A DNA stretch of 31,397 nucleotides from Ruminococcus sp. UBA7013 (lineage in GTDB: Bacteria > Bacillota > Clostridia > Oscillospirales > Ruminococcaceae): contig DJXD01000009.1 in NCBI GenBank assembly GCA_002449585.1, forward strand, positions 3,126 through 34,522, given 5' to 3'. A program made the position numbers and the translations under genes. The notes beneath the pieces are model-generated. The model was not told the origin of the DNA and searched no databases. It was given only the letters and a program-made list of their open reading frames with translations. Below, piece after piece: positions 15,801-22,343 of the stretch; position 1 is the stretch's first letter; each line of letters begins with the position of its first letter.

Positions 15801-17209
15801 ATACAGAAGAATTATTTGGCCGTGAAAATGTATTCAAGGCCGGAACGATCGGTTCAATTGCAGATAAAACAGCGTTCGGCTTTGTCAGAAAATATCTTGA
15901 AGAAAATGGCATTGAAGGCATGAATGCCACAGAAATGAATCGTCTTGCCATAGGCTGCACTGGTGTCAAACGAACAACCGGCCAGCATCCGGGCGGAATG
16001 GTCGTTGTGCCGTCAGATTATGAAGTTTATGATTTTACACCTGTCCAGCATCCTGCGGATTCCGCAGATTCAGAAGTCATCACAACACATTTTGATTTTA
16101 ATTCCCTGCATGATACGATCTTGAAGCTGGATGAACTTGGTCATGTTGTTCCGACATTATATAAACATCTGGAAGATCTGACTGGCAAGAAAATCAATGA
16201 TATTCCTGGTTATGATCCGGAAGTGATCCGCATGTGTACGGATTGCACAGTGCTGAATGTTACAGAACAGGATATTTTCTGTAAAACAGGGAGTTTAGGA
16301 ATTCCGGAAATGGGAACAGGCTTTACGATTCAGATGCTTCTTGATGCAAAGCCTAAAAAATTCAGTGATTTCCTGCAAATTTCCGGCCTTTCGCATGGTA
16401 CAGATGTATGGCTTGGCAATGCAAAAGATCTGATAGAACAGAAAATTTGCACGATTTCTGAAGTAATCGGCACAAGAGATAGTATCATGACATATTTATT
16501 ATACAAAGGCGTTCCTCCAAAAGAAGCTTTCCAGATCATGGAATTCACAAGAAAAGGCAAAGCACCTGCTAATTTTACCCCGGAACGCATTCAAATGCTA
16601 AAAGATCACAATGTTCCACAATGGTATATTGACAGCTGTCTGAAAATCAAATATATGTTTCCGAAAGCTCATGCGGCGGCATATGTCATTGCAGCCATGA
16701 AATTAGGATGGTTTAAATTATATATGCCGGAAGAATATTATGCCACTTATTTCACTGTCCGTGGAGATGATTTTGATGCTGAACTTGCTGTGAAAGGCAG
16801 AGAAGCCGTCAGAAATAAAATTATAGAATTACAAGCCAAAGGAAATGAAAAATCTAAAAAAGAAAATGATCTTATGGATATTCTGATGATCATAAATGAA
16901 ATGCTTGTCAGAGGGTTTGAATTTTTGCCGATTGATCTGAAAAAATCACATGCCTATAAATATCAGATCGAACAGGAAAAAACAGCTTCCGGCAAGGTCA
17001 TCAAAAAAATTCGGATTCCATTTTCTGCGCTCAGTGGTGTTGGCGAAAATGCGGCAAATGGTGTTTATGAAGCTGCTCAGGCAGGGGGCTATTTGTCGAT
17101 TGAAGAATTTCAGAGACAGAGCGGCGCATCCAGAACGATTATTGAAACTTTGAAATCTATGAATGCGTTCGGAGATCTGCCCGAAACAGCGCAACTTTCT
17201 TTATGGTAA
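12863..17209 (+). CDS. polC: DNA polymerase III alpha subunit, PolC type
   Basis: This is the replicative polymerase of low-GC Gram-positive bacteria, with built-in proofreading. It has 1448 residues, the usual PolC length. In order: an N-terminal domain (about 1-220), an OB-fold (about 235-320), the first part of the PHP domain (ELHCHTNMSAMDAV near 333, AITDHG), an inserted DEDDh exonuclease (FDVETTGLN near 422, HHRASDDALMLAKI near 570), the rest of PHP, a zinc finger (CPNPEC near 909, CPKCG near 935), the palm with PDIDLNFSGEYQ near 962, and RTTGQHPGGMVVVP near 1036. GGGGGT at 12852-12857 precedes the ATG. It is the last gene of the hydF-ispG-polC run and is closed by a strong terminator. 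Confidence 0.98.
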   Translation: MANATVSELLKQYLQDIPSSIKSGVIETILYDENKLQNITFVVRFPAVVPFTEILKFEAAAAAALQVQQFRLDCRYASELFNLQSYPDTVAMLKREMPIINGFLNKADTEFKQDELKIILHNGGLPILEKFQFCKRFSEFVKLHFNKNLTVYLETDHIPTDVLMHRLEASARVQESSLIPEPPAAPIKPPSVMNQPIPVETVKGEDILIIGRPIRNDSISIPEALAEVDQKSRVVVYGDIFAVDSREVKDGEYKVFSWQITDFSGSIKVKLFDKAEKIDALPLKELKNGMSILVAGKVKTDSFEHEPILEPDAILIRKRKLKQDTAEKKRVELHCHTNMSAMDAVTDAGTLIRRAHEWGFPAIAITDHGIVQAFPDAAAAEKSLKDPNFKVIYGCEAYVINDLQPQHILKGSDNRNIQDEIIVFDVETTGLNKYYDRLTEIGAVRLKNLQVIDTFNTFVNPEQHIPANITELTGISDEMVADAPHEAEAVRKFIEFCGDSPVLAAHNAEFDTSFINSVCQRHAISFFYSWIDTLILCQCVLPQMNKHKLDLVAKYLKLGKFEHHRASDDALMLAKIYINLMQRLEKEKQIRTLQDLNTCIEPVEMKKRRSYHQIILVRNQVGLKNLYKLVSYGQLNCFYRHPQIPKSVLEEHREGLIFGSACEAGELFNAVVDKKSDAELETLAKFYDYLEIQPIANNAFMLRKGLAKNEEQLREYNRKIVALGEKLNIPVVATCDVHFLDEKDSIYRKILTASQGFSNEEQPPLYLRTTDEMISEFAYLGQEKAYEIVVSNTRRIADACEHVFPIPKGTFTPNIPGAEEDLVRITHERAEEIYGSPLPDIVEKRLTRELDSIIKHGFSVLYMIAQKLVYNSEAHGYHVGSRGSVGSSFVASMAGISEVNPLVPHYICPNPECKYSEFITDGSYGSGFDLPAKKCPKCGTELRHDGHDIPFETFLGFDGDKAPDIDLNFSGEYQSGAHRYTEELFGRENVFKAGTIGSIADKTAFGFVRKYLEENGIEGMNATEMNRLAIGCTGVKRTTGQHPGGMVVVPSDYEVYDFTPVQHPADSADSEVITTHFDFNSLHDTILKLDELGHVVPTLYKHLEDLTGKKINDIPGYDPEVIRMCTDCTVLNVTEQDIFCKTGSLGIPEMGTGFTIQMLLDAKPKKFSDFLQISGLSHGTDVWLGNAKDLIEQKICTISEVIGTRDSIMTYLLYKGVPPKEAFQIMEFTRKGKAPANFTPERIQMLKDHNVPQWYIDSCLKIKYMFPKAHAAAYVIAAMKLGWFKLYMPEEYYATYFTVRGDDFDAELAVKGREAVRNKIIELQAKGNEKSKKENDLMDILMIINEMLVRGFEFLPIDLKKSHAYKYQIEQEKTASGKVIKKIRIPFSALSGVGENAANGVYEAAQAGGYLSIEEFQRQSGASRTIIETLKSMNAFGDLPETAQLSLW

Positions 17210-17212
17210 CAG

Positions 17213-17240
17213 AAAAGGCCGCCCCGAAAGGCGGTCTTTT
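17213..17240. terminator. Terminator after polC, probably shared with the GH53 gene
   Basis: AAAAGGCCGCC (17213-17223), six-nt loop, GGCGGTCTTTT (17230-17240), followed by further T. It lies between the convergent polC and GH53 stop codons; the minus-strand reading also ends in CCTTTTC. Confidence 0.9.
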
Positions 17241-17241
17241 T

Positions 17242-19077
17242 TTACTTCCGAAATAGCTGTTTTTTGAGCAATATCCAATCATAGATATTTACTTTTCCGT
17301 CTTGATTCATGTCAGATTGTGAAAACTGTTTTCTCGTCAGATTTTCATGCTTCATCAGATATTTATGTAGCAATATTACATCTTTGAGATTAATTTCCTG
17401 ATCTTGATCTGTATCTCCCCGGAGATCTTCTGAAATGCATTCAAGCATAAACTGCTGGTTTTCTGTTCGCAGTGTTTTGCTATATGTCACCCATGCACCA
17501 ACTTCCGTGCTTTGATCAAAAATATCCAGACAGAATTGATTTTTATATATAAAGCAACAGGTATTATTATGATTATCAATCAAATAGAATGGCTGTGCCT
17601 GACTTCCCAGACGGATTTTATTTTTCCCGTCATCTGATTCTGAAATAGTCATTGCATCATCATTCCACATGAGTGTATAAACATCACCCTGCCGGGATAA
17701 ATGCCATTCTGAGGGAGTGTCTGACTGGATGATATTGCCTTGAGCATCCGCTGACAGATACAATCCGCTGTTTCTGTTCTTGATTGTATACATGCCTGAT
17801 ACAGGTGTATATTGATCTTCTGCATGATAAACATATTTCTGCGGATACACATGCTGAAATACATCCAGAGAATCCAAAGGATACCCCCAGAAATTAAATA
17901 ATGCCTGATTGTCATAAGACGAGCCGCCTGCTTTTGTGACAGAAGGATCATAATCCACGGCATAAGAAGTTGACCAGCCTGATCCATAAGTTTCCCAATG
18001 ATTTACCTGTTCTCCATAAGAAGTATCAAGCCCGATCCAGGCAGGTTCCCAATAAAATGCGCCAATCCCTTTTTTTCCAACATTGGCGACTGCCTGAAAA
18101 ACATCTGTCAGGCATTCGGCCTGACCATCTATAGAAATTTCATATCTGAAAACAGAATTTTCTGATCCACTGGAAACAACATTTGCAAATTTATCCCCAT
18201 CATCATCAGTATAGGGATATGCTGTTTCTGCGACCATGACATATTTATCATAATCATCCGCAATCTGTTTCAATACAGATGTCATATTTTCCGTTGTGCC
18301 GTGCCAGTAAGGATAATAAGATGTTGCAAATACATCATAATTCACTTCACATTCGTTCAGAATTTTGGCATACCATGAATATTTCCCAGAAGATGGATCT
18401 GCAAAATGCAGAACTTTTAGAACAGCAGGATCAAAATCCTGTACTGCATTACAGCCAGCTTTGAATAATTTGCAAATGGTATACATGTCATTTTCTCCAC
18501 ACATAACTCCATTTGTTTCATTCCCAATCTGCACCATTCCAATCAGAGCCCCGGCTTCCCGGATGGTTTTCAGGCTTTCGAGCGTATAATAATAAATAGC
18601 AGTTCCTTTTTCATCAGCTGAATAATTTTGCCAAGCTTTTGGGGTTCTTTGTTTTTCCGGATCAGCCCAAAAATCAGAGTAATGAAAATCTACAAGCAGT
18701 TTCATGCCATATTTTGCGGCTCGTCTGCCGATTTCCGCCGCAGTTTTTACATCATTATGGCCGCCCCCATAGCTATGACCATTCTTATCACTTGGCTGAT
18801 TCCAGACACGCACTCGAATATAATTCACACCATGATCAGAAAGAATCTGAAAAATATCTGCTTCCTGATTCTGATCATTATAAAATTTTACTCCAGATTC
18901 TTCCAATGATAGAACAGATGAAACATCTACCCCCCGGATAGGTTCACCCTCATTGACAGTTCTGTCGATTTCGCCGAAGATCACAGATTTATCATAATAA
19001 GCATGTACTGGAAGCATATGCCCTGATAACGCTGTCATCATCAGCAAGATTCCCACAAAGGCTGATAATTTTTTCAT
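17242..19077 (-). CDS. GH53 arabinogalactan endo-beta-1,4-galactanase with ricin-type lectin module and dockerin
   Basis: This secreted enzyme is expected to cleave beta-1,4-galactan side chains of rhamnogalacturonan I. A signal peptide covers about residues 1-28 (MKKLSAFVGILL...). The GH53 domain (about 40-395) shows GVDVSSVLSLEESG, YIRVRVWNQP, LLVDFHYSDFWADP, MVQIGNETNG (acid/base Glu near 185) and MVAETAYPY (nucleophile Glu near 281). A ricin-like beta-trefoil module follows (about 425-545: YTIKNRNSGLYLSADAQGN and repeats), then a C-terminal dockerin with GDTDQDQEINLKDVILLHKYL and DMNQDGKVNIYDWILLKK. The start at 19077 is set by the signal peptide and GGGGGAA about 7 nt upstream. The dockerin resembles that of the 1998 gene and not those after 22344. 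It is monocistronic, with a consensus promoter. Confidence 0.93.
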   Translation of the reverse strand: MKKLSAFVGILLMMTALSGHMLPVHAYYDKSVIFGEIDRTVNEGEPIRGVDVSSVLSLEESGVKFYNDQNQEADIFQILSDHGVNYIRVRVWNQPSDKNGHSYGGGHNDVKTAAEIGRRAAKYGMKLLVDFHYSDFWADPEKQRTPKAWQNYSADEKGTAIYYYTLESLKTIREAGALIGMVQIGNETNGVMCGENDMYTICKLFKAGCNAVQDFDPAVLKVLHFADPSSGKYSWYAKILNECEVNYDVFATSYYPYWHGTTENMTSVLKQIADDYDKYVMVAETAYPYTDDDGDKFANVVSSGSENSVFRYEISIDGQAECLTDVFQAVANVGKKGIGAFYWEPAWIGLDTSYGEQVNHWETYGSGWSTSYAVDYDPSVTKAGGSSYDNQALFNFWGYPLDSLDVFQHVYPQKYVYHAEDQYTPVSGMYTIKNRNSGLYLSADAQGNIIQSDTPSEWHLSRQGDVYTLMWNDDAMTISESDDGKNKIRLGSQAQPFYLIDNHNNTCCFIYKNQFCLDIFDQSTEVGAWVTYSKTLRTENQQFMLECISEDLRGDTDQDQEINLKDVILLHKYLMKHENLTRKQFSQSDMNQDGKVNIYDWILLKKQLFRK

Positions 19078-19104
19078 AGAAATTCCCCCGTTTGTCTTTT
19101 TTAT

Positions 19105-19133
19105 AGTATAACATATTTTTTTAAATTTGTCAA
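19105..19133 (-). promoter_or_regulatory. Promoter for the GH53 gene
   Basis: Minus strand: -35 TTGACA (19128-19133), 17-bp spacer, -10 TATACT (19105-19110), 27 nt before the start codon. Confidence 0.85.
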
Positions 19134-19188
19134 GCAATTATGTGAAATATGCATAAAATCAAAACATGAATTTCATCATTTTTGTCAA

Positions 19189-19218
19189 TTGCGTTCTGCC
19201 TGCATTCTATGATACAAT
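19189..19218 (+). promoter_or_regulatory. Possible promoter for the DUF389 gene
   Basis: -35-like TTGCGT (19189-19194), 18-bp spacer and -10-like TACAAT (19213-19218), 22 nt before the ATG at 19241. Weaker than the other promoters of the window. Confidence 0.5.
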
Positions 19219-19240
19219 AATAAAAAAGCGACAAGGAGCG

Positions 19241-20014
19241 ATGTCTGTGAATGAATTTAAAGAAACGTTAAAAAAAGTATTTACATTAGCAGAAGATTCC
19301 GCATCACATGAAGAAATTAAAAAGCGGATTATCAGCGGGGGACAGGTAACAGGTACTAACATGTGTATTTTGATCTGTGCGATTCTGATCGCTTCTGTAG
19401 GTCTGAATGTTGGTTCTACAGCTGTGATCATAGGTGCAATGCTGGTTTCTCCTCTGATGGGAAGTATTCTTGCCATGGCTTATGGTGTAGCGGCAGCCGA
19501 TTCTTCCCAGCTGCGCCGCAATTTGTATGGTTTTATTCTTCAGCTGATCATCAGCATGATAGTTTCAACGGTTTACTTTCTTCTTTCTCCTCTCAATGAA
19601 CCGACATCAGAAATTCTTGCCAGAACACAGCCCAGTTTCTATGATGTTATTATTGCAACTGCCGGGGGTTTTGCTGGAATTATTGGCAGTACACGCCATG
19701 ATAAAGCCAATAATGTTATTCCTGGGGTTGCCATTGCTACGGCACTCATGCCGCCCGTCTGCACTTGTGGCTACTCGCTTGCTCATGGAAAATGGGAAAT
19801 GTTATCTGGAGCATCTTATTTATTTCTTGTCAACTGTTATTTTATTTTCCTTTCCGCCTTTATTATTCTTGAGATTCTGAAAATTCCGAAAGTCAGCACC
19901 ATGAGTGAAAAACAATGGAAACGGCTGAAAAAATTCATGATCAGAAATACAATTATTGTCCTGCTTCCGAGCATTTTGCTGACATTCTTCATGATCAAAG
20001 ATAAACATAGTTAA
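19241..20014 (+). CDS. DUF389 family membrane protein
   Basis: The protein has 257 residues, with a short cytoplasmic N-terminus and about six membrane segments. Characteristic DUF389 features are SVGLNVGSTAVIIGAMLVSPLMGSILAMAYG near residues 45-75, TAGGFAGIIGSTRHDK and GVAIATALMPPVCTCGYSLA. The function of the family is not established; it is a polytopic inner membrane protein. The start is ATG 19241 or GTG 19247 (two codons later); the GTG has the more usual spacing of 8 nt from AAGGAG at 19233-19238. Further upstream in-frame ATGs fall into the promoter region. It is a single gene, divergent from GH53 and convergent with the beta-helix gene. Confidence 0.88.
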   Translation: MSVNEFKETLKKVFTLAEDSASHEEIKKRIISGGQVTGTNMCILICAILIASVGLNVGSTAVIIGAMLVSPLMGSILAMAYGVAAADSSQLRRNLYGFILQLIISMIVSTVYFLLSPLNEPTSEILARTQPSFYDVIIATAGGFAGIIGSTRHDKANNVIPGVAIATALMPPVCTCGYSLAHGKWEMLSGASYLFLVNCYFIFLSAFIILEILKIPKVSTMSEKQWKRLKKFMIRNTIIVLLPSILLTFFMIKDKHS

Positions 20015-20015
20015 A

Positions 20016-20039
20016 AAAATCCGCCGAAAGGCGGATTTT
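20016..20039. terminator. Bidirectional terminator between the DUF389 and beta-helix genes
   Basis: AAAATCCGCC, GAAA loop, GGCGGATTTT (20016-20039). The GNRA-capped stem is flanked by A-run and T-run, so it can work for both convergent genes. Confidence 0.92.
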
Positions 20040-20043
20040 CTAG

Positions 20044-21375
20044 TTATTCTTCTGTTTCTTCTTCGGGTTTCGTTTTCCGGAAAATCAGCACCAGAATCGC
20101 AATGACTGCCAGAATCACAAGCAATCCTGTTATAATAATTAATATCATAGCTTTATTTCCAATCAGAGAGAAATAACTGCTGGTTCTATGCAGAATTAAA
20201 TTTCCCTCCCGGTTTTCGAGTGTATAATCCATTGCATCACAGATAAAACAGTCAGGGCCTGTCCAGGCAGGTGCAAACATGACTTCTTTTGTTTTTCCGG
20301 AAAGGCTAACACCTATTTTAGCCTCTGCATTGGTATTCAGATTCTGAACATAACAGCTCAGATCAGATTGTGTGTCAGAATCCTGCCAGAAAACAAGATT
20401 GCTTTGAATGCTGTCAGCACTATTATTCAGAATCATAGGCTTTCCGCCGATCTGAATGGGAGAATCGCACATTGCAAGAATTCCGCCGCCCATACGGCTT
20501 TCACCAGATGCAATATTGCTTTGAATTACAAGCTTTCCTTTTAATGTTAATTCTGCGCTGTTATTCACAAGCACACCGCCGCCATGCACAGCAGTATTCT
20601 GTTCAATCGTTCCGCCGGATAATTCTACTTTACCTGCCTGTGCATAAACACCGCCGCCGGATTGTGCATGATTTCCGGAAATCTGTCCCGTTACAAACTT
20701 GAATGTTCCGCCGGATAAAGCTACTGCGCCGCCGCATTGTTCAGCGGAATTATTCAAAATAGATCCGCCGCTCATGCTAAGGGTACTACCTTCACCGACA
20801 AGCAGCACACCGCCGCCGCTTCCGATGGTTTGATTCTGCTCGATATTGCCGCCCCACAGGTTCACTGTGCCGCCGGTTTCTACATAGATACCGCCTGCAC
20901 CATCGAGACTGTTACCGCCTGTAATACTGCCACTCTTGCCGCTGGTAGCATTCATATCTGTGATATTCAATGTTGCACCGTTTTCCACATGAATGACTTC
21001 ACCATTTGCAATGGCAAATTCCAGATTTCTATTGATACTGCATCCATTCAGATCAATCGTGATTTCATGGCCAGAGGGTACAAGAATTACGCCATCATAG
21101 ATAAATCCAGCTCCTTCTCCCAATCTTGTACCATAAGAAGAAACCCAGTCTTGATATAAAATCACTGTAGCAGAAGTACCGCTTACGGCTGTATTCCACA
21201 TTGTCTGAGCACCGCCAGAGCTAGCATCATTATAATAATAAGAAGTCACACCATCCACAGTAACAGATGCTACAGCATCTTTAGGAACAAACAGCGCACT
21301 GCTTTGTACAGTGGGAAAAGATGACAGAAGCGTGACACTGGTCAAAACCGCTGCCATCATATGCTTAAAATTCAT
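20044..21375 (-). CDS. Membrane-anchored surface protein with right-handed beta-helix repeats
   Basis: The protein has 443 residues: an N-terminal signal peptide (MNFKHMMAAVLTSVTLLSS...), a beta-helix region of about 230 residues, and one C-terminal membrane segment near 410-433 (ILIIITGLLVILAVIAILVLIF), followed by a short acidic-basic tail (RKTKPEEETEE). It is thus displayed outside and anchored in the membrane, without dockerin or LPXTG. The helix turns repeat a pattern of VELSGGTIEQNTAVHGGGV type, about 20-25 residues each, with Gly-Gly at turns and runs of N, as in polymorphic beta-helix surface proteins. No lyase or hydrolase catalytic pattern is recognisable, so an adhesin or polysaccharide-binding role is a guess. 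The ATG has GGAGAG 8 nt upstream. It is flanked by an inverted repeat in its leader. Confidence 0.8.
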   Translation of the reverse strand: MNFKHMMAAVLTSVTLLSSFPTVQSSALFVPKDAVASVTVDGVTSYYYNDASSGGAQTMWNTAVSGTSATVILYQDWVSSYGTRLGEGAGFIYDGVILVPSGHEITIDLNGCSINRNLEFAIANGEVIHVENGATLNITDMNATSGKSGSITGGNSLDGAGGIYVETGGTVNLWGGNIEQNQTIGSGGGVLLVGEGSTLSMSGGSILNNSAEQCGGAVALSGGTFKFVTGQISGNHAQSGGGVYAQAGKVELSGGTIEQNTAVHGGGVLVNNSAELTLKGKLVIQSNIASGESRMGGGILAMCDSPIQIGGKPMILNNSADSIQSNLVFWQDSDTQSDLSCYVQNLNTNAEAKIGVSLSGKTKEVMFAPAWTGPDCFICDAMDYTLENREGNLILHRTSSYFSLIGNKAMILIIITGLLVILAVIAILVLIFRKTKPEEETEE

Positions 21376-21388
21376 TTACATTCTCTCC

Positions 21389-21431
21389 ATTCGATAATAA
21401 TCAATCTGCATACTACTATTATACATCGAAT
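21389..21431. repeat. Inverted repeat in the leader of the beta-helix gene
   Basis: ATTCGAT (21389-21395) and ATCGAAT (21425-21431) are 7-bp perfect arms, extended inward by ATAAT/ATTAT with mismatches. The right arm abuts the -10 box at 21418-21423, so it could be an operator or a leader hairpin. Confidence 0.45.
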
Positions 21432-21446
21432 TTCAGAAAATGACAA
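21418..21446 (-). promoter_or_regulatory. Promoter for the beta-helix surface gene
   Basis: Minus strand: -35 TTGTCA (21441-21446), 17-bp spacer, -10 TATAAT (21418-21423). Confidence 0.75.
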
Positions 21447-21530
21447 TCACACAAAAAGCAGATTTATTCCCTGATTTTGATCCTTGTTTTTGTGCAATTC
21501 TGACAAATTTTCAGGAATTCCACTCTTTTT

Positions 21531-21559
21531 TTGACAAATCCTGTATTTTGCGCTATACT
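21531..21559 (+). promoter_or_regulatory. Promoter for the rhomboid-like gene
   Basis: -35 TTGACA (21531-21536), 17-bp spacer and -10 TATACT (21554-21559), 37 nt before the ATG at 21597. Confidence 0.85.
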
Positions 21560-21596
21560 TAATTTATATCTTCTCTAAGAAAGCGAGGTGACTGCG

Positions 21597-22277
21597 ATGC
21601 AGTTTTTGAACAAACTGGAACGGAAATTTGGAAACTATGCGATTTCCAATTTAATGTCAATTTTAGTGTTTGGGATGGTACTGGTATTTTTTCTAGATTC
21701 GCTTACAAATGTAAATCCAAATCTTGCCTTCACTCTGAGTGATATTCTTTATTTTGATCGTGATCAGATCTTTGCAGGGCAGATTTGGCGTGTGATCACA
21801 TTTTTATTTTTACCTCCTGGAGATAACTCTCTGTTTGTTTTCATTACAATTTATTTCTGGTGGATGGTTGGTACAGGACTAGAGGCACAATTGGGAAGCT
21901 TTCGTTTCAATGTCTATTATTTAACGGGCGTGATCGGAGCGATGATAGGCGGACTGATCACAGGCTTTGCTACAAATGAGTATCTGAATGCATCATTATT
22001 TCTGGCATTTGCGGCAATTTTTCCGGATTATGAACTTTTATTATTTTTCTTCCTTCCGATCAAGACAAAATATCTTGCTATTATATATACGCTTTTTTTA
22101 CTTTATGATTTTATCATAACGCCATTTTGGTCTTATCGCATAGCGATTTTAATCGCCTTTGCAAATTTTATATTATTTTTTGGAAAAGATTTTATGATGA
22201 AATTAAAATTCTTCAGAAAGAAAAATCAGAACGAGATCAACTGGAAGGATAAAAATAATCACTGGTGGAAAAAATAA
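21597..22277 (+). CDS. Rhomboid-like polytopic membrane protein, probably not a protease
   Basis: The protein has 226 residues with about six hydrophobic segments. The beginning (GNYAISNLMSILVFGMVLVFF), then a long loop with FAGQIWRVITFLFLPPG, then FWWMVGTGLEAQLGSFRFNVYYLTGVIGAMIGG follow the rhomboid/Derlin-like layout, in which the WR and G-x-x-E elements are conserved. The catalytic GxSG is not present: the corresponding segment reads LNASLFLAFAA. No catalytic His is evident in the last helix. It is therefore more likely a pseudo-rhomboid than an active intramembrane serine protease. The C-terminus is cytoplasmic, basic and Asn/Lys/Trp-rich. ATG 21597 is preferred over GTG 21588, which overlaps GAGGTG, the probable ribosome binding site. 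It is monocistronic. Confidence 0.75.
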   Translation: MQFLNKLERKFGNYAISNLMSILVFGMVLVFFLDSLTNVNPNLAFTLSDILYFDRDQIFAGQIWRVITFLFLPPGDNSLFVFITIYFWWMVGTGLEAQLGSFRFNVYYLTGVIGAMIGGLITGFATNEYLNASLFLAFAAIFPDYELLLFFFLPIKTKYLAIIYTLFLLYDFIITPFWSYRIAILIAFANFILFFGKDFMMKLKFFRKKNQNEINWKDKNNHWWKK

Positions 22278-22292
22278 AAAATCACAAAAAAG

Positions 22293-22323
22293 ACGGGGAG
22301 CGGGCTTGGAAGCCCTTCCCCGT
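22293..22323. terminator. Bidirectional terminator between the rhomboid-like and PL1/PL9 genes
   Basis: ACGGGGA ... TCCCCGT (22293-22323) encloses an inner GGGC/GCCC stem. TTTT follows on the plus strand and TTTTTT on the minus strand. It serves two convergent genes. Confidence 0.9.
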
Positions 22324-22343
22324 TTTATATTTGTTTATATTAA

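Noticed and set aside
20472..21159. Plus-strand open frames of 76 and 140 codons opposite the beta-helix gene.
   Set aside because: They mirror the Gly-rich repeats of the real gene on the other strand and have no initiation signal.
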